39,765 nt of DNA from Candidatus Woesearchaeota archaeon (GCA_007117065.1 SKHI01000044.1:1-39765), one strand, 5' to 3'; counted from the first letter of the stretch, positions 24,359-32,138 are shown. Numbers and translations: made by a program. Notes: generated by a model not told the origin, from the sequence alone.

Positions 24359-24755
24359 TTTTTTCTTTTTTTTCTAATAATTCCTCAAAAGATATTCCGT
24401 GTTCTCCTCGCACTATGACGTAGTTTTTTCCACTACTCTGTAATTCTGCTGCTTTAACAAAAGTCCAACCTTTACGTATATATCGCACCGCAATCCATGC
24501 TTCGCAGCTGGCTCTTGTCGCAAACTCGATTAGATCTATTATTTCTTCATAACGAAGGTACTGTCTTTCTTTACTACAGTATTTTATTTCAATCGCAAGG
24601 AACATTCCTTTTTTGCCTGCAATGACGTCAGGTGCTTCTACTGAGGTTGATCCTGATCCGGCTGCACGAACAACAGCCCATCCACAGTCGTGTAATTTGT
24701 GTAGTAATTCGCGCTCGGCTGCCGACCCTCTTGCTTTAGCGGTGCGTTTACTCAT
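24333..24755 (-). CDS. hjc: Holliday junction resolvase Hjc
   Basis: Hjc cuts four-way recombination junctions. The 140-aa protein has the family core: GSAAERELLHKL with Glu14, GWAVVRAAGSGS, then the PD-(D/E)xK active site with Asp43 in APDVIAGKKG and Glu56/Lys58 in AIEIKYC. The length is typical. A possible phage-type resolvase is less likely because the N-terminal K/R-G-x-x-x-E-R-E motif is canonical. It lies 40 nt after scpB on the same strand, linking junction resolution with chromosome organisation. Confidence 0.93.
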   Translation of the reverse strand: MSKRTAKARGSAAERELLHKLHDCGWAVVRAAGSGSTSVEAPDVIAGKKGMFLAIEIKYCSKERQYLRYEEIIDLIEFATRASCEAWIAVRYIRKGWTFVKAAELQSSGKNYVIVRGEHGISFEELLEKKEKIISSQTSS

Positions 24756-24795
24756 GTTTTTTTCGTTTTTTCAGAATAATAGAACTGGTGCCTAA

Positions 24796-25569
24796 TTATT
24801 TTATGTCTTCTATTTGTTTTTCTACTTTTTCTCGAACAGTTTGTGCTTCATCTAATTGTATTTCTTTTTCTTCGGCTACTATTTTCTTTTGCGTTTGTAT
24901 TTCTTTTTCGATTTCTTCTCTTTTTTGTCTTGAACGTTCTAGTACTGCGTCAAGATCTTCAAGATTTTTACTTTCTTTTGGTTCATGAATTTCTTTCTTT
25001 TGCTGCGCTTTAGTTATCGCCTGTTTAACTCTTTTTTGAGCAATATCTACATCTACTTTCTTTTCTTGGTAGGCGTGTTCTACTTCTGCAAATACTTTAC
25101 GTATATCTTCTCTCCCCTCTATATCGAAGTAATCAAAGAATTTCTCCGTGATACGCAGTCTATAGGATCGTCCCTCTGGTTCTTTGATGATAAAATTTCT
25201 TTCCACTAATTCTTTAACGTGCTCATATGCGTTGCTTCCACGAATCTCAATAACCTCTGATTGAAGAACTGGGCTTCTCCACGCAATTACTGCAAGCGTT
25301 TCTGTTACCGGGCCTGAGATTTCAGTATCGGAAATGACTTTGCTTATGAGTTCTAAAAATTCGTTGCGAACATGTAGTTTCCATGCTTCATCTTCTTCAA
25401 GAATATGTAGCGCGCTCTGTGAGAAATTGTATTCATCTTGTAATTCTCTAAGGGCAATAACTGCTTCTTTTTCACTTACTGAGATAAATGATGCTATTTT
25501 TTTTGCATCAATGAATCTTCCCGAAGCAAATAAAATGGCTTCTATTTTTCTTTTCGTTGTAGAATCCAA
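24796..25569 (-). CDS. scpB: Segregation and condensation protein B
   Basis: ScpB is the winged-helix dimer subunit of SMC-ScpAB condensin. The 257-aa protein shows the two winged helices: KRKIEAILFASGRFIDAKKI and ETLAVIAWRSPVLQSEVIEI followed by RGSNAYEHVKELVERNFI. After about residue 175 comes a ~80-residue Lys/Glu-rich coiled-coil extension not present in short ScpB proteins. It overlaps the upstream gene by 28 nt, so expression is coupled. No classical ScpA is present next to it; the upstream gene may take that place. Confidence 0.88.
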   Translation of the reverse strand: MDSTTKRKIEAILFASGRFIDAKKIASFISVSEKEAVIALRELQDEYNFSQSALHILEEDEAWKLHVRNEFLELISKVISDTEISGPVTETLAVIAWRSPVLQSEVIEIRGSNAYEHVKELVERNFIIKEPEGRSYRLRITEKFFDYFDIEGREDIRKVFAEVEHAYQEKKVDVDIAQKRVKQAITKAQQKKEIHEPKESKNLEDLDAVLERSRQKREEIEKEIQTQKKIVAEEKEIQLDEAQTVREKVEKQIEDIK

Positions 25570-26162
25570 TTTTCTCCCTCTTTTAGAACATGTCCTTTTT
25601 CTTTCATATCAGAAAGGATTTCTTCCACTTTTTTTTCTTCGATTCCTGTTAGTTTTGATAATTCTATTGCTTTTTTAGGTCCTGTTCCAAGGAGTACAAC
25701 AACAAAGTTCTCTATTAAGGAAAAAAGTGTTTTCTGAACGTACGTCGATTTTTGTTTTTCGTTTCGTACTTGCTGTGCTATTTCGTGTAGTCTACTTAGC
25801 AGGTCGTTTGACCAGTTTTGTAAGTCTAGTCCAGAAAAACTAAATTCACTTGGCTCAAGTATTTCTATTGATGCTGGCATAAGATTTATGGATAGATGCA
25901 TTATTGATTCTACATTTTTTAGGAGCATTTCAATTTCACAGAACGCAGAAAAAAATCCTTCGTTTTCATCTTCTAATTCTGTCGCTTCTTCTTTATGGGT
26001 ATCGATTACATGTATAGCTTTATCTTCAAGGATTTTTTGAATATACAATTCTATCGTTTGTTCAACGTGTTCTTTTGGTTTTCCAACGATTTCAAATGTT
26101 ACAAGACAACGGATCCATCCTTCTTCGATTTTTTCATTAATTTCAGCTTTACTAATACTCAT
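25542..26162 (-). CDS. Unknown protein coupled to ScpB, C-terminal winged-helix-like
   Basis: I cannot assign a family to this 206-aa protein. It starts with a compact alpha/beta part (GWIRCLVTFEIVGKPKEHVE, then AIHVIDTHKEEA, MHLSINLMPASIEIL) and ends with a helical and winged-helix-like segment (KKAIELSKLTGIEEKKVEEI, GHVLKEGENWIL). It overlaps the scpB start by 28 nt, the position ScpA normally occupies. It is shorter than ScpA and lacks a recognisable SMC-binding N-terminal helix set. It could be a divergent kleisin-like partner or a ScpB-associated factor. The placement is strong evidence for association; the function is inference. Confidence 0.72.
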   Translation of the reverse strand: MSISKAEINEKIEEGWIRCLVTFEIVGKPKEHVEQTIELYIQKILEDKAIHVIDTHKEEATELEDENEGFFSAFCEIEMLLKNVESIMHLSINLMPASIEILEPSEFSFSGLDLQNWSNDLLSRLHEIAQQVRNEKQKSTYVQKTLFSLIENFVVVLLGTGPKKAIELSKLTGIEEKKVEEILSDMKEKGHVLKEGENWILQRKEK

Positions 26163-26256
26163 AAATTGTTCTAAATCCCTTCTAAAATATAAATATATCT
26201 TCCACGCTCTGGAAACATTTAAATAGGGTTGCGTGTTAATATGTTTAGGTGAGTAT

Positions 26257-27240
26257 ATGAGTTTTCTAAAAAAGCTAGGTTTAAAAAAATCTTCTGAGGT
26301 AGATTTACCTCCTCCTCCGCTTTCCGAGCTTAACGCTGATTTTAATACACAAAAGAGTGCGCCTTCTTCCTCTGCTGATTTACCTCCTCCTTCTCCTTCA
26401 CTTCCTCCGCTCCCAGATTTTGATTCTGTTCCCTCGCCTCAACAAAGCTCTATTCGCGATCTTCCACAAAAAAAGACGCTGCCTGAGCTGTCTGAAGACT
26501 CTGAAAACAGTTCGGAATCACAAAAACCTTCTCATGTGCATTCTGACATTTCTCGCGAAAAAATAAGAGAAGTTTTTTCAGATGTTCCGCCTGTCGAGGG
26601 GAGCCAGGTAGTCGATCAGAACATCCCTGATACTGCGATTAACAAATTTGATATCGATAAATTTGTTTTGCCTACCAATCAAAATAATTCTTTTAAAAAA
26701 TCCTCTGAAGCCATTGAGCAGAACACAGGGGCTTCCGAATCACCCTCGCAGAAAAATTCTTCGGTTCAGCCTAAGCCAATTGTTGATTCATCTCAATCAG
26801 AGGCCTCTCCTTTTTCGTCTACCTCTGTTTCACAAACAAAAATAGCTCGAGCTAGTGTTGAAGAAACGTATCAAAAACCTCTTGCTGTTACTCAGACTCC
26901 AAAAATTGAAATAGATATTGATGATTCGGTTTTCTCGTCTCATCAAAAGGCAAAAAACTCTGCCCAGAAAGAAACTGTTTCTGCGCAAGAAGAAGTCGTT
27001 TCTACCAAGATGCCAGCAAATGCTGTTTCTGATTCGCTATACATAGATATACAGACATATGAGGATGTTCAAAAACGTTTGGTAGATTTACAGGCACAAC
27101 TTACAGCTGCAGGTTCTAATTTGGATAAAATATTGTCTGAGAGAAAGAGTGAAGATAAGAATTTCGGCTTATTAATTAAAGAGATTGAACAAGTTCAAAA
27201 TGATTTAATTAAAATAGACGGAGATATTTTCCAGCGATGA
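26257..27240 (+). CDS. Disordered Pro/Ser-rich protein with C-terminal coiled coil (operon gene 1)
   Basis: The ATG at 26257 has a GGTG site 9 nt upstream, and TTTAAATAG at 26218-26226 supplies a promoter. The 327-aa product begins MSFLKKLGLKK, a short basic helix that may touch membrane or nucleic acid. A long low-complexity stretch rich in Pro, Ser, Gln and Lys follows (PPPPLSEL, SPSLPPLPD). A coiled-coil end of ~65 residues closes it (about 263-327; VQKRLVDLQAQLTAAGSNLD, then IEQVQNDLIKIDGDIF). No enzyme motif. It overlaps the next gene as ATGA. The C-terminal coil resembles the whole of the next, 70-aa gene, suggesting hetero-oligomers. Confidence 0.78.
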   Translation: MSFLKKLGLKKSSEVDLPPPPLSELNADFNTQKSAPSSSADLPPPSPSLPPLPDFDSVPSPQQSSIRDLPQKKTLPELSEDSENSSESQKPSHVHSDISREKIREVFSDVPPVEGSQVVDQNIPDTAINKFDIDKFVLPTNQNNSFKKSSEAIEQNTGASESPSQKNSSVQPKPIVDSSQSEASPFSSTSVSQTKIARASVEETYQKPLAVTQTPKIEIDIDDSVFSSHQKAKNSAQKETVSAQEEVVSTKMPANAVSDSLYIDIQTYEDVQKRLVDLQAQLTAAGSNLDKILSERKSEDKNFGLLIKEIEQVQNDLIKIDGDIFQR

Positions 27241-27449
27241 CCATACCTGTATTTATTAAAATAGCAAATGAAGCAAAGATATTGCATTTATTAGATGAAC
27301 TTCATAATTCTTTTTCCGATATTGAACTTATCTTAAAGGATTTACACGTTCTTCGCACTGAAGAACATAAACTATTTTTTGATTTAAAAAATCTTTTACA
27401 GCAATCAAGTACGCATATTAAGCGAGTAAATGAGGATATATTAATATGA
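27237..27449 (+). CDS. 70-aa coiled-coil protein (operon gene 2)
   Basis: This small protein is one continuous helix with heptad-like leucines (HLLDELHNSFSDIELILKDL, LFFDLKNLLQQSS), ending RVNEDILI. It overlaps both neighbours by ATGA, so translation is tightly coupled in the order 1-2-3. Its sequence plan parallels the C-terminal coil of gene 1 (both end in an E/G-D-I-x motif), consistent with paired coils. No family recognised. Confidence 0.75.
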   Translation: MTIPVFIKIANEAKILHLLDELHNSFSDIELILKDLHVLRTEEHKLFFDLKNLLQQSSTHIKRVNEDILI

Positions 27450-28036
27450 ACCAGGAAACGCCGTATTTTGTAGGCATAAAGAATCCTTCTGATCTGAGAC
27501 GACATCTATTAAATGGTGCTAAAGATGGACTTCATGTATTGCAATTGTCTGAAGAAATAAAAACGGTGCGCGAAAAGCAAAAACAATTATTGCTGGATTT
27601 TCAAAAGAACATTTTTTCGATGAATAAAAATCTTTTATTGTTACAAAAATATCTTCCAGAGCATAATAAACATTCAGTAAGAAAACATCTTTCTAAGTAT
27701 ATGACTTCTTCACACAAACAGCAGGTTGCAGATGTACCAAAGACTGCTGTCAAACAGTTTGATTTATCTGCTTATCCTGGTTTAGGTCCTGCTCGCATAA
27801 AAAAATTACATGAAGCTGGAATACATTCAGAAGAAGATATTAAAAAAATAGATATTTCTGTGCTTTCTGAGAGAACTTCTATTCCTGAATCTGTTCTTAT
27901 TCACGCATTTAAGTCTGTTATTGTAAAAAAAGAGCTTCCTTTGAAGAAAGAGTCAATCGCAAAAAAGCTTCCTTCTGAGATTCATATTCTTGAAGCAAAA
28001 CTTGCTGACATTGAGAAAAAGCTTAATAACCTATAG
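27446..28036 (+). CDS. Coiled-coil plus helix-hairpin-helix protein (operon gene 3)
   Basis: The 196-aa product has an N-terminal YFVGIKNPSDLRRHLLNGAK element and a coiled coil (about residues 30-70). A Gly-hinged helix-hairpin-helix unit follows (LSAYPGLGPARIKKLHEAGI at about 106-125, then SEEDIKKIDISVLSERTSIP). A C-terminal coil ends EAKLADIEKKLNNL. HhH units of the form GLGPARIKKL bind DNA non-specifically in polymerases and repair proteins. It is the only recognisable domain in the operon and hints at nucleic-acid contact. The last bases carry the promoter of the tRNA-Leu gene. Confidence 0.77.
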   Translation: MNQETPYFVGIKNPSDLRRHLLNGAKDGLHVLQLSEEIKTVREKQKQLLLDFQKNIFSMNKNLLLLQKYLPEHNKHSVRKHLSKYMTSSHKQQVADVPKTAVKQFDLSAYPGLGPARIKKLHEAGIHSEEDIKKIDISVLSERTSIPESVLIHAFKSVIVKKELPLKKESIAKKLPSEIHILEAKLADIEKKLNNL

Positions 28037-28053
28037 TCTTTCTTCTTATTTTC

Positions 28054-28178
28054 GAGGGGATTCCCGAGCGGTCAAAGGGGCGGGGCTCAAGTGTTTTTTT
28101 TGAGTGCCGAGGTGTGCAACTGATGACGGAGAAATCCCGTGACGTAGGTCTTCGAGGGTTCGAATCCCTCTCCCCTCA
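28054..28178 (+). tRNA. tRNA-Leu (anticodon CAA) with a 42-nt intron
   Basis: The exons fold into a class II tRNA: acceptor GAGGGGA/TCCCCTC with discriminator A178, D arm CCC/GGG (28063-28079), anticodon stem CGGGG/TCCCG, loop CTCAAG+A with anticodon CAA (28088-28090), variable arm GAC-GTAG-GTC (28141-28150), and T arm GAGGG-TTCGAAT-CCCTC. The mature length is 83 nt without CCA, which is not encoded. A TATA-like TTAATAA at 28023-28029 lies 27 nt upstream, within the end of the previous gene. A run of ten T follows as terminator. It reads UUG codons. Confidence 0.93.
28092..28133 (+). other. tRNA-Leu intron at canonical position 37/38, bulge-helix-bulge
   Basis: The intron follows G37 (28091) and precedes A38 (28134). 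Exon bases 28086-28089 face 28128-28131 as the central helix (three good pairs and one A-G mismatch). 28090-28092 and 28132-28134 form the two 3-nt bulges cut between their second and third bases. Outside lie G93-C127, U94-A126 and U95-G125. This is a relaxed BHB of the kind EndA cleaves; endA is at 17924. Confidence 0.85.
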
Positions 28179-28188
28179 TTTTTTTTTT
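28179..28188 (+). terminator. Oligo-T terminator of tRNA-Leu
   Basis: Ten consecutive T follow the discriminator base directly. Archaeal RNA polymerase terminates at such T runs without a hairpin. Confidence 0.75.
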
Positions 28189-28245
28189 CAGTTTATTCGA
28201 ACTAGTTTGAAAAAACTATTTCTATAGTGCTTTTGTATACTGCGT

Positions 28246-29357
28246 TTATACGCATTCTCAGTGCTGTTTAATTCATTGATCAAAAAAGCGTATATTTAGC
28301 TTAGAACGCGTATAAAGTAATAATTATTAATATAAACTACTGTTTCATCTAGCCTTAAATGACCATGGATTGCCTCGTTGAGTGGTTTTGTGAGTGTTTA
28401 AGCAACTGTTTTGTGTCAAATAGTGCGCACATATTCTTTATAATGCCTTTAGAAGCGTTCTAATCAATGTTTTAAATTAATTTAGAAAGTTGAATTATGG
28501 CTTATTAAGGTCTGGAGATTGATTATTATTGATTTAAGGTATTGTTTAATTCAAGTTTTTTCACAGTGCTTTCTAGGTGTTTTCTAGTTTTGATATATTT
28601 AAATTGTTTATTTTCTTGATTTTTCCTTGTTAAGCGACTATTTTTTGGTATTATTTTATCGTAAAATGTGTTTTAAAGCATTCTGAGTGGTGTTTGAATG
28701 AGCTACTATTTTTTCTTAAAATGGCTTTATAGGCTCTAAAGATTAATAATTGTTGATTTAAACTGCTCTTACATTCGTATTTTTTTTGATGCTAACGGTC
28801 TGTTTGGTGTTATATTTTGCTGATTTTAGGGCTCTTTTTTGTATTCTTATGTATTATTTCGTCTATTTTTCTTTGTTTGTGTGTAAAAAATGGTCTTAAA
28901 ATGGCTGTAAATGGTTTTTAAAAAATTTTTTTGAAATCAAATTATCTTGTTTAAAGCTCTGAAAATCGATAATAATTGATTTAAGGCAGTCTATTTTTTT
29001 ATTCTTTTAGAGCATCTTTCTAAAATCTTATTCTTTTATTTTGTTTCTTTTTGTTGAAAAATTGCTTTTTAATTACTAAAATCATCTTAATTATGCATTT
29101 AGAATCGTTCTGTGTATTGTTTTATGCGTTTTTTTATTTTAAGATTATGCGTTTATACGGCTTTGAGATTAATAATTCTTGATTTTAATAACTCTTATTA
29201 GTCGGTCAAAATTTGTTTATGCATGTAGTTTTTTAGCTGAGACTGGTGCTTGTTTTCTTAAATTATCGGTTTAGAATTGTTCTAAATGCTTTTTAGCATA
29301 CATACTTGATCTTTGTATGTTGATTATTTTTAGGGCTCTTAGGTAATTTAATAAACT
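28246..29357. repeat. Array of degenerate ~203-224 bp tandem units in non-coding DNA
   Basis: The gene-free stretch between tRNA-Leu and RNase J is built from about six diverged units. Each begins with a B box, consensus TTTAGAA-NNG-TTCTAAA, at 28246, 28449, 28673, 28896, 29099 and 29271; copies at 28449 and 29270 are perfect inverted repeats. About 67 bp later comes an A box, consensus AGATTAATAATTNTTGATTT, at 28314, 28516, 28740, 28965, 29166 and, partially, at about 29338. A GGCTTTATAAGGCTCT-like segment often precedes the A box. Unit lengths are 203, 224, 223, 203 and 172 bp. No reading frame of note is present. Function unknown; see findings. Confidence 0.8.
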
Positions 29358-29376
29358 TTGTTCTCTTAGATGGTTC

Positions 29377-30702
29377 ATGAGCTTAGAAATAACTGCGGTA
29401 GGCGGGTTTAACGAGATTGGCAGACAATCGACTGCTATAAAAATCGATGAACAAGTATTTATTATAGATCTTGGATTGCACCTTGATCATTATATTCGAT
29501 ATAATGAGGATTGCGCTGAAGACTTGCAGAAAAAAAGCGTTTCTGGTCTTCGAAAAGCAGGAGCAATTCCAGATTGGAGCTCTATTCGAGATTGGAAGAA
29601 AAACGTATCAGGCATAATTCTTACGCATGCGCATCTTGATCATATCGGGGCCGTTCCATATTTGGCGCATCTTTTTGATTGTCCCATTTACGGTACGCCA
29701 TTCACAATTGCGTTACTGAAACAGATATTGCTTGACAACAATATGGACTTGCCAAACGAATTAGTTTCGTTTCGAGGTTCGTTAGATGTCGGTGCTGTGA
29801 AGGTTGAATTTATTCGTAGTACGCACAGCACGCTTGATACTGCCATGGTGGCACTACATACGCGCCATGGCATAGTTGTAATTGATAATGACTATAAGTT
29901 GGATAATAATCCTACTCTTGGGCTGCCGCCTGATGTAGCGAGGCTTAAAGAGTTGCAAGGAAAGGTTATTTGTCACATCGGTGAATGCCTCTATGCGCCT
30001 GCTCCTGCAAAGACACCTTCTGAGCAAGTTGCACGTCAACTTCTCGAAGAAGTCCTTCTAGAAACGAATACAGCAAACAGAGCAGTGTTTGTAAGTGCCT
30101 TTTCGAGTAATGTTGCAAGGTTGTATTCAATTATGCATTTGGGTCAGGCTATGGGTCGCAAGGTTGTTTTTCTTGGTCGCAGCATGGCAAAATATTTGTT
30201 AGCTGCTCAAGAAACTGGTTTAATCGATATTCCTGAATCAGTTCTTATTTTAAAATATGGTTCTGAGGCAAACTCGTTTTTTAAGAAGAATAAAGATTTG
30301 TCAGGTTTTCTTGTGGTGTGTACTGGACATATGGGTGAGCCTAAGGCAGCACTTTCTAAATTACTTGACGGTCAATATCCGTTTAAGTTTAAACAGGATG
30401 ACATCGTGGTTTTGTCTAGTAAAATAATTCCTGTTCCCCACATTATTGCTAATAGAAAAGATCTTTTACGTAGAATGCATCAAAGACGCCTTCGTGTTTT
30501 CGATGAGGTGCACGTGTCCGGTCATGCTTCAAAAGAAGATATTCGCTTCCTTTTAGAAACTCTTTCTCCCTTACATGTAATCCCTAATCACGGGGTTTCT
30601 CATATGACGCATGCTTTTATTGATTTGGCTCGTGAGATGGCAATTGAACCAAGCAATATTCATGATCTTCGTGAGGGCGATCGTGTTACATTGATAAAAT
30701 AG
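29377..30702 (+). CDS. rnj: Archaeal ribonuclease J (beta-CASP nuclease)
   Basis: The 441-aa protein is a metallo-beta-lactamase/beta-CASP ribonuclease, typically a 5'-3' exonuclease in mRNA decay and rRNA processing. It shows VGGFNEIGRQST, the metal motif THAHLDHIGAVP (residues about 83-94), FIRSTHSTLDTA, and late motifs VVCTGHMGEP and VHVSGHASKEDI followed by VIPNHGVSHMTH. The length matches archaeal RNase J, not the bacterial enzyme with its extra C-terminal domain. AATTTAATAA at about 29345-29354 is ~27 nt upstream and overlaps the last, partial unit of the repeat array. Confidence 0.93.
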   Translation: MSLEITAVGGFNEIGRQSTAIKIDEQVFIIDLGLHLDHYIRYNEDCAEDLQKKSVSGLRKAGAIPDWSSIRDWKKNVSGIILTHAHLDHIGAVPYLAHLFDCPIYGTPFTIALLKQILLDNNMDLPNELVSFRGSLDVGAVKVEFIRSTHSTLDTAMVALHTRHGIVVIDNDYKLDNNPTLGLPPDVARLKELQGKVICHIGECLYAPAPAKTPSEQVARQLLEEVLLETNTANRAVFVSAFSSNVARLYSIMHLGQAMGRKVVFLGRSMAKYLLAAQETGLIDIPESVLILKYGSEANSFFKKNKDLSGFLVVCTGHMGEPKAALSKLLDGQYPFKFKQDDIVVLSSKIIPVPHIIANRKDLLRRMHQRRLRVFDEVHVSGHASKEDIRFLLETLSPLHVIPNHGVSHMTHAFIDLAREMAIEPSNIHDLREGDRVTLIK

Positions 30703-30774
30703 TTAGGCACCAGAAAAGTTTTTTGAGTAGAGCACACATAACCTTTAAATACGCGTATATTTTCTGATACGGTA

Positions 30775-31524
30775 ATGAAATTAACTCTTTCCGAAACAAG
30801 TTTACTAAAAGATTCAATAGGCATTATATCAGAATTAGTTTCTGAAGCGCGTTTTATTGCTTCCCAAGAAAGTTTTTCTCTCATTGCTCTCGATCCTGCT
30901 ACGGTGGCAATGGTTGATTTTAAACTGCTCGCAAGTGCTTTTACAGAGTATACTGTAGATAAAACTGAAATACTTGCAATTAATTTGATGAATTTAAAGC
31001 AAGTGCTTCGCAGAGTTGGTTCGACGGATACTATTACACTAGAAACCAAAGAAGATCGCCTCGAGGTAACGATAAAAGGAAGTGTTACACGAACATTTAA
31101 TCTGCCGCTTATCGAACTTGATGGTGAACAAAAATCTGTTCCAGACATCAAGTTTTCCACAACTGTAACATTGTTTAGTCAGCAACTAAGTAATGCAATA
31201 GATGACGCACACATTGTGGCAGAGAGTATCGCACTTGTAGCACAGGAAAAATTATTATCTGTGCGCGCAGAAGGCGATTTAAGTAAAGTAACGATAGATA
31301 TTCCTCAGGATAATGATACAAAAATAGTTATCCAAGATGGAGAAGAAACGCCTGTTATTGCTCGCTACAGCATTGAATATCTTAAGAAGATGGTTTCAGC
31401 AGGAAAAATAGCTGATAAAGTAACTCTGCACTACAAAACCAATCATCCAATAAAACTCGAGTACAGAGTACTCAATAAGATACACCTGGGCTTTATACTT
31501 GCACCAAGAGTTGATAATGATTAA
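30775..31524 (+). CDS. pcn: PCNA sliding clamp
   Basis: The 249-aa protein is the trimeric DNA sliding clamp. It has two repeated alpha-beta halves, the interdomain loop region ELDGEQKSVPDIKFSTTVTL, the LDPATVAMVDFKLLAS strand pattern, and the C-terminal tail HLGFILAPRVDND, where PIP-box partners dock. FEN1 (13571) carries a matching PIP box and RfcS (10255) belongs to the loader. CTTTAAATA near 30744-30752 is about 27 nt before the ATG, giving a leaderless mRNA. The gene appears monocistronic. Confidence 0.95.
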   Translation: MKLTLSETSLLKDSIGIISELVSEARFIASQESFSLIALDPATVAMVDFKLLASAFTEYTVDKTEILAINLMNLKQVLRRVGSTDTITLETKEDRLEVTIKGSVTRTFNLPLIELDGEQKSVPDIKFSTTVTLFSQQLSNAIDDAHIVAESIALVAQEKLLSVRAEGDLSKVTIDIPQDNDTKIVIQDGEETPVIARYSIEYLKKMVSAGKIADKVTLHYKTNHPIKLEYRVLNKIHLGFILAPRVDND

Positions 31525-31563
31525 AGTAATGTTTATTGTATTTTTTAGTTTCTGAAGTATTCT

Positions 31564-31908
31564 TCAGGTGAATCCTTCTGGTCCTATTGTTATGAGAATT
31601 TCTTTAATTTCTTGTATTATTTTTTGTTGGTGTTTTTTGTGTGCTCTACGTACAAAGTGCATAAGTGTGTTTACAAGTTCTTTTTCTGTGTAAAATTTTA
31701 TTTTGTGTCCTTCTACAAGAAAGTATATTCGAAAGATTTTATATTTGAGTTCTTTGATAAGAATTCCTCCTATGGCTCCTAATGGCTTTCCTTTTTTTGG
31801 TTGCTCATGAACTGATTCTATAAGGTCAATTATGTTATTTGCTTCTTGTTTATTGAATTTTTCCTTAATTTCCTTTACTAATGAAGTTACTATCTCTATG
31901 CGCACCAT
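31564..31908 (-). CDS. RelE/ParE-like toxin of a toxin-antitoxin pair
   Basis: The 114-aa basic protein has the RelE-superfamily outline: two N-terminal helices (VTSLVKEIKEKFNKQEANNI), then KGKPLGAIGGILIKELKYKIF leading into RIYFLVEGHKIKFY, the central beta sheet. A long Lys-rich C-terminal helical extension follows (about residues 75-114). RelE-type toxins cleave mRNA on ribosomes and ParE-type toxins poison gyrase, which is encoded here; the active residues do not decide between them. Its ATG directly follows the antitoxin stop (TAAATG), the usual coupling in such pairs. Confidence 0.75.
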   Translation of the reverse strand: MVRIEIVTSLVKEIKEKFNKQEANNIIDLIESVHEQPKKGKPLGAIGGILIKELKYKIFRIYFLVEGHKIKFYTEKELVNTLMHFVRRAHKKHQQKIIQEIKEILITIGPEGFT

Positions 31909-32100
31909 TTAACTGTTTATGTATTCTCTAGCTTCTTGTAAGGTCATAGTATTCTCTGAGTTGAGAAGAAATTGTCGTAGTTGTTCTTTAACGGCAAGCG
32001 CATACATGCGTTTAATAATTTCTTCATAGGTGTCTTCCTTGGAGCCAAAACTACTGATGAGTGCCTTTGTTTCATTACTAATTTGAATGGTGGATGCCAT
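31909..32100 (-). CDS. Ribbon-helix-helix-like antitoxin
   Basis: The 63-aa protein starts ASTIQISNETKALISSFGSK, an N-terminal strand followed by a helix as in ribbon-helix-helix antitoxins. TYEEIIKRMY follows, then a C-terminal segment (TMTLQEAREYINS) that would wrap the toxin. It lies directly upstream of the toxin. Four tandem 9-bp repeats lie just before its ATG and overlap the TATA region, fitting autoregulation. Confidence 0.75.
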   Translation of the reverse strand: MASTIQISNETKALISSFGSKEDTYEEIIKRMYALAVKEQLRQFLLNSENTMTLQEAREYINS

Positions 32101-32102
32101 AC

Positions 32103-32138
32103 TATAGTTGTTATAGTTATTATAGTTTATATAGTTTG
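32103..32138. promoter_or_regulatory. Four tandem 9-bp operator repeats over the antitoxin promoter
   Basis: TATAGTT begins at 32103, 32112, 32121 and 32130, exactly every 9 bp. The element CTATATAAAC (read on the minus strand) in the distal repeat serves as a TATA box about 27 nt before the antitoxin ATG at 32100. RHH antitoxins bind such arrays as side-by-side dimers, so this is a likely autoregulatory operator. Confidence 0.7.

Noticed and set aside
28359-28463. A 34-codon Cys-containing frame with a TATA-like box 27 nt upstream
   Set aside because: The TATA-like box is part of the repeated A box, the frame ends inside a B box, and other units do not carry the frame.
28179-29376. A CRISPR array in the repetitive non-coding region
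   Set aside because: Units are ~203-224 bp, strongly diverged and without identical short direct repeats or spacers; no cas genes are near.
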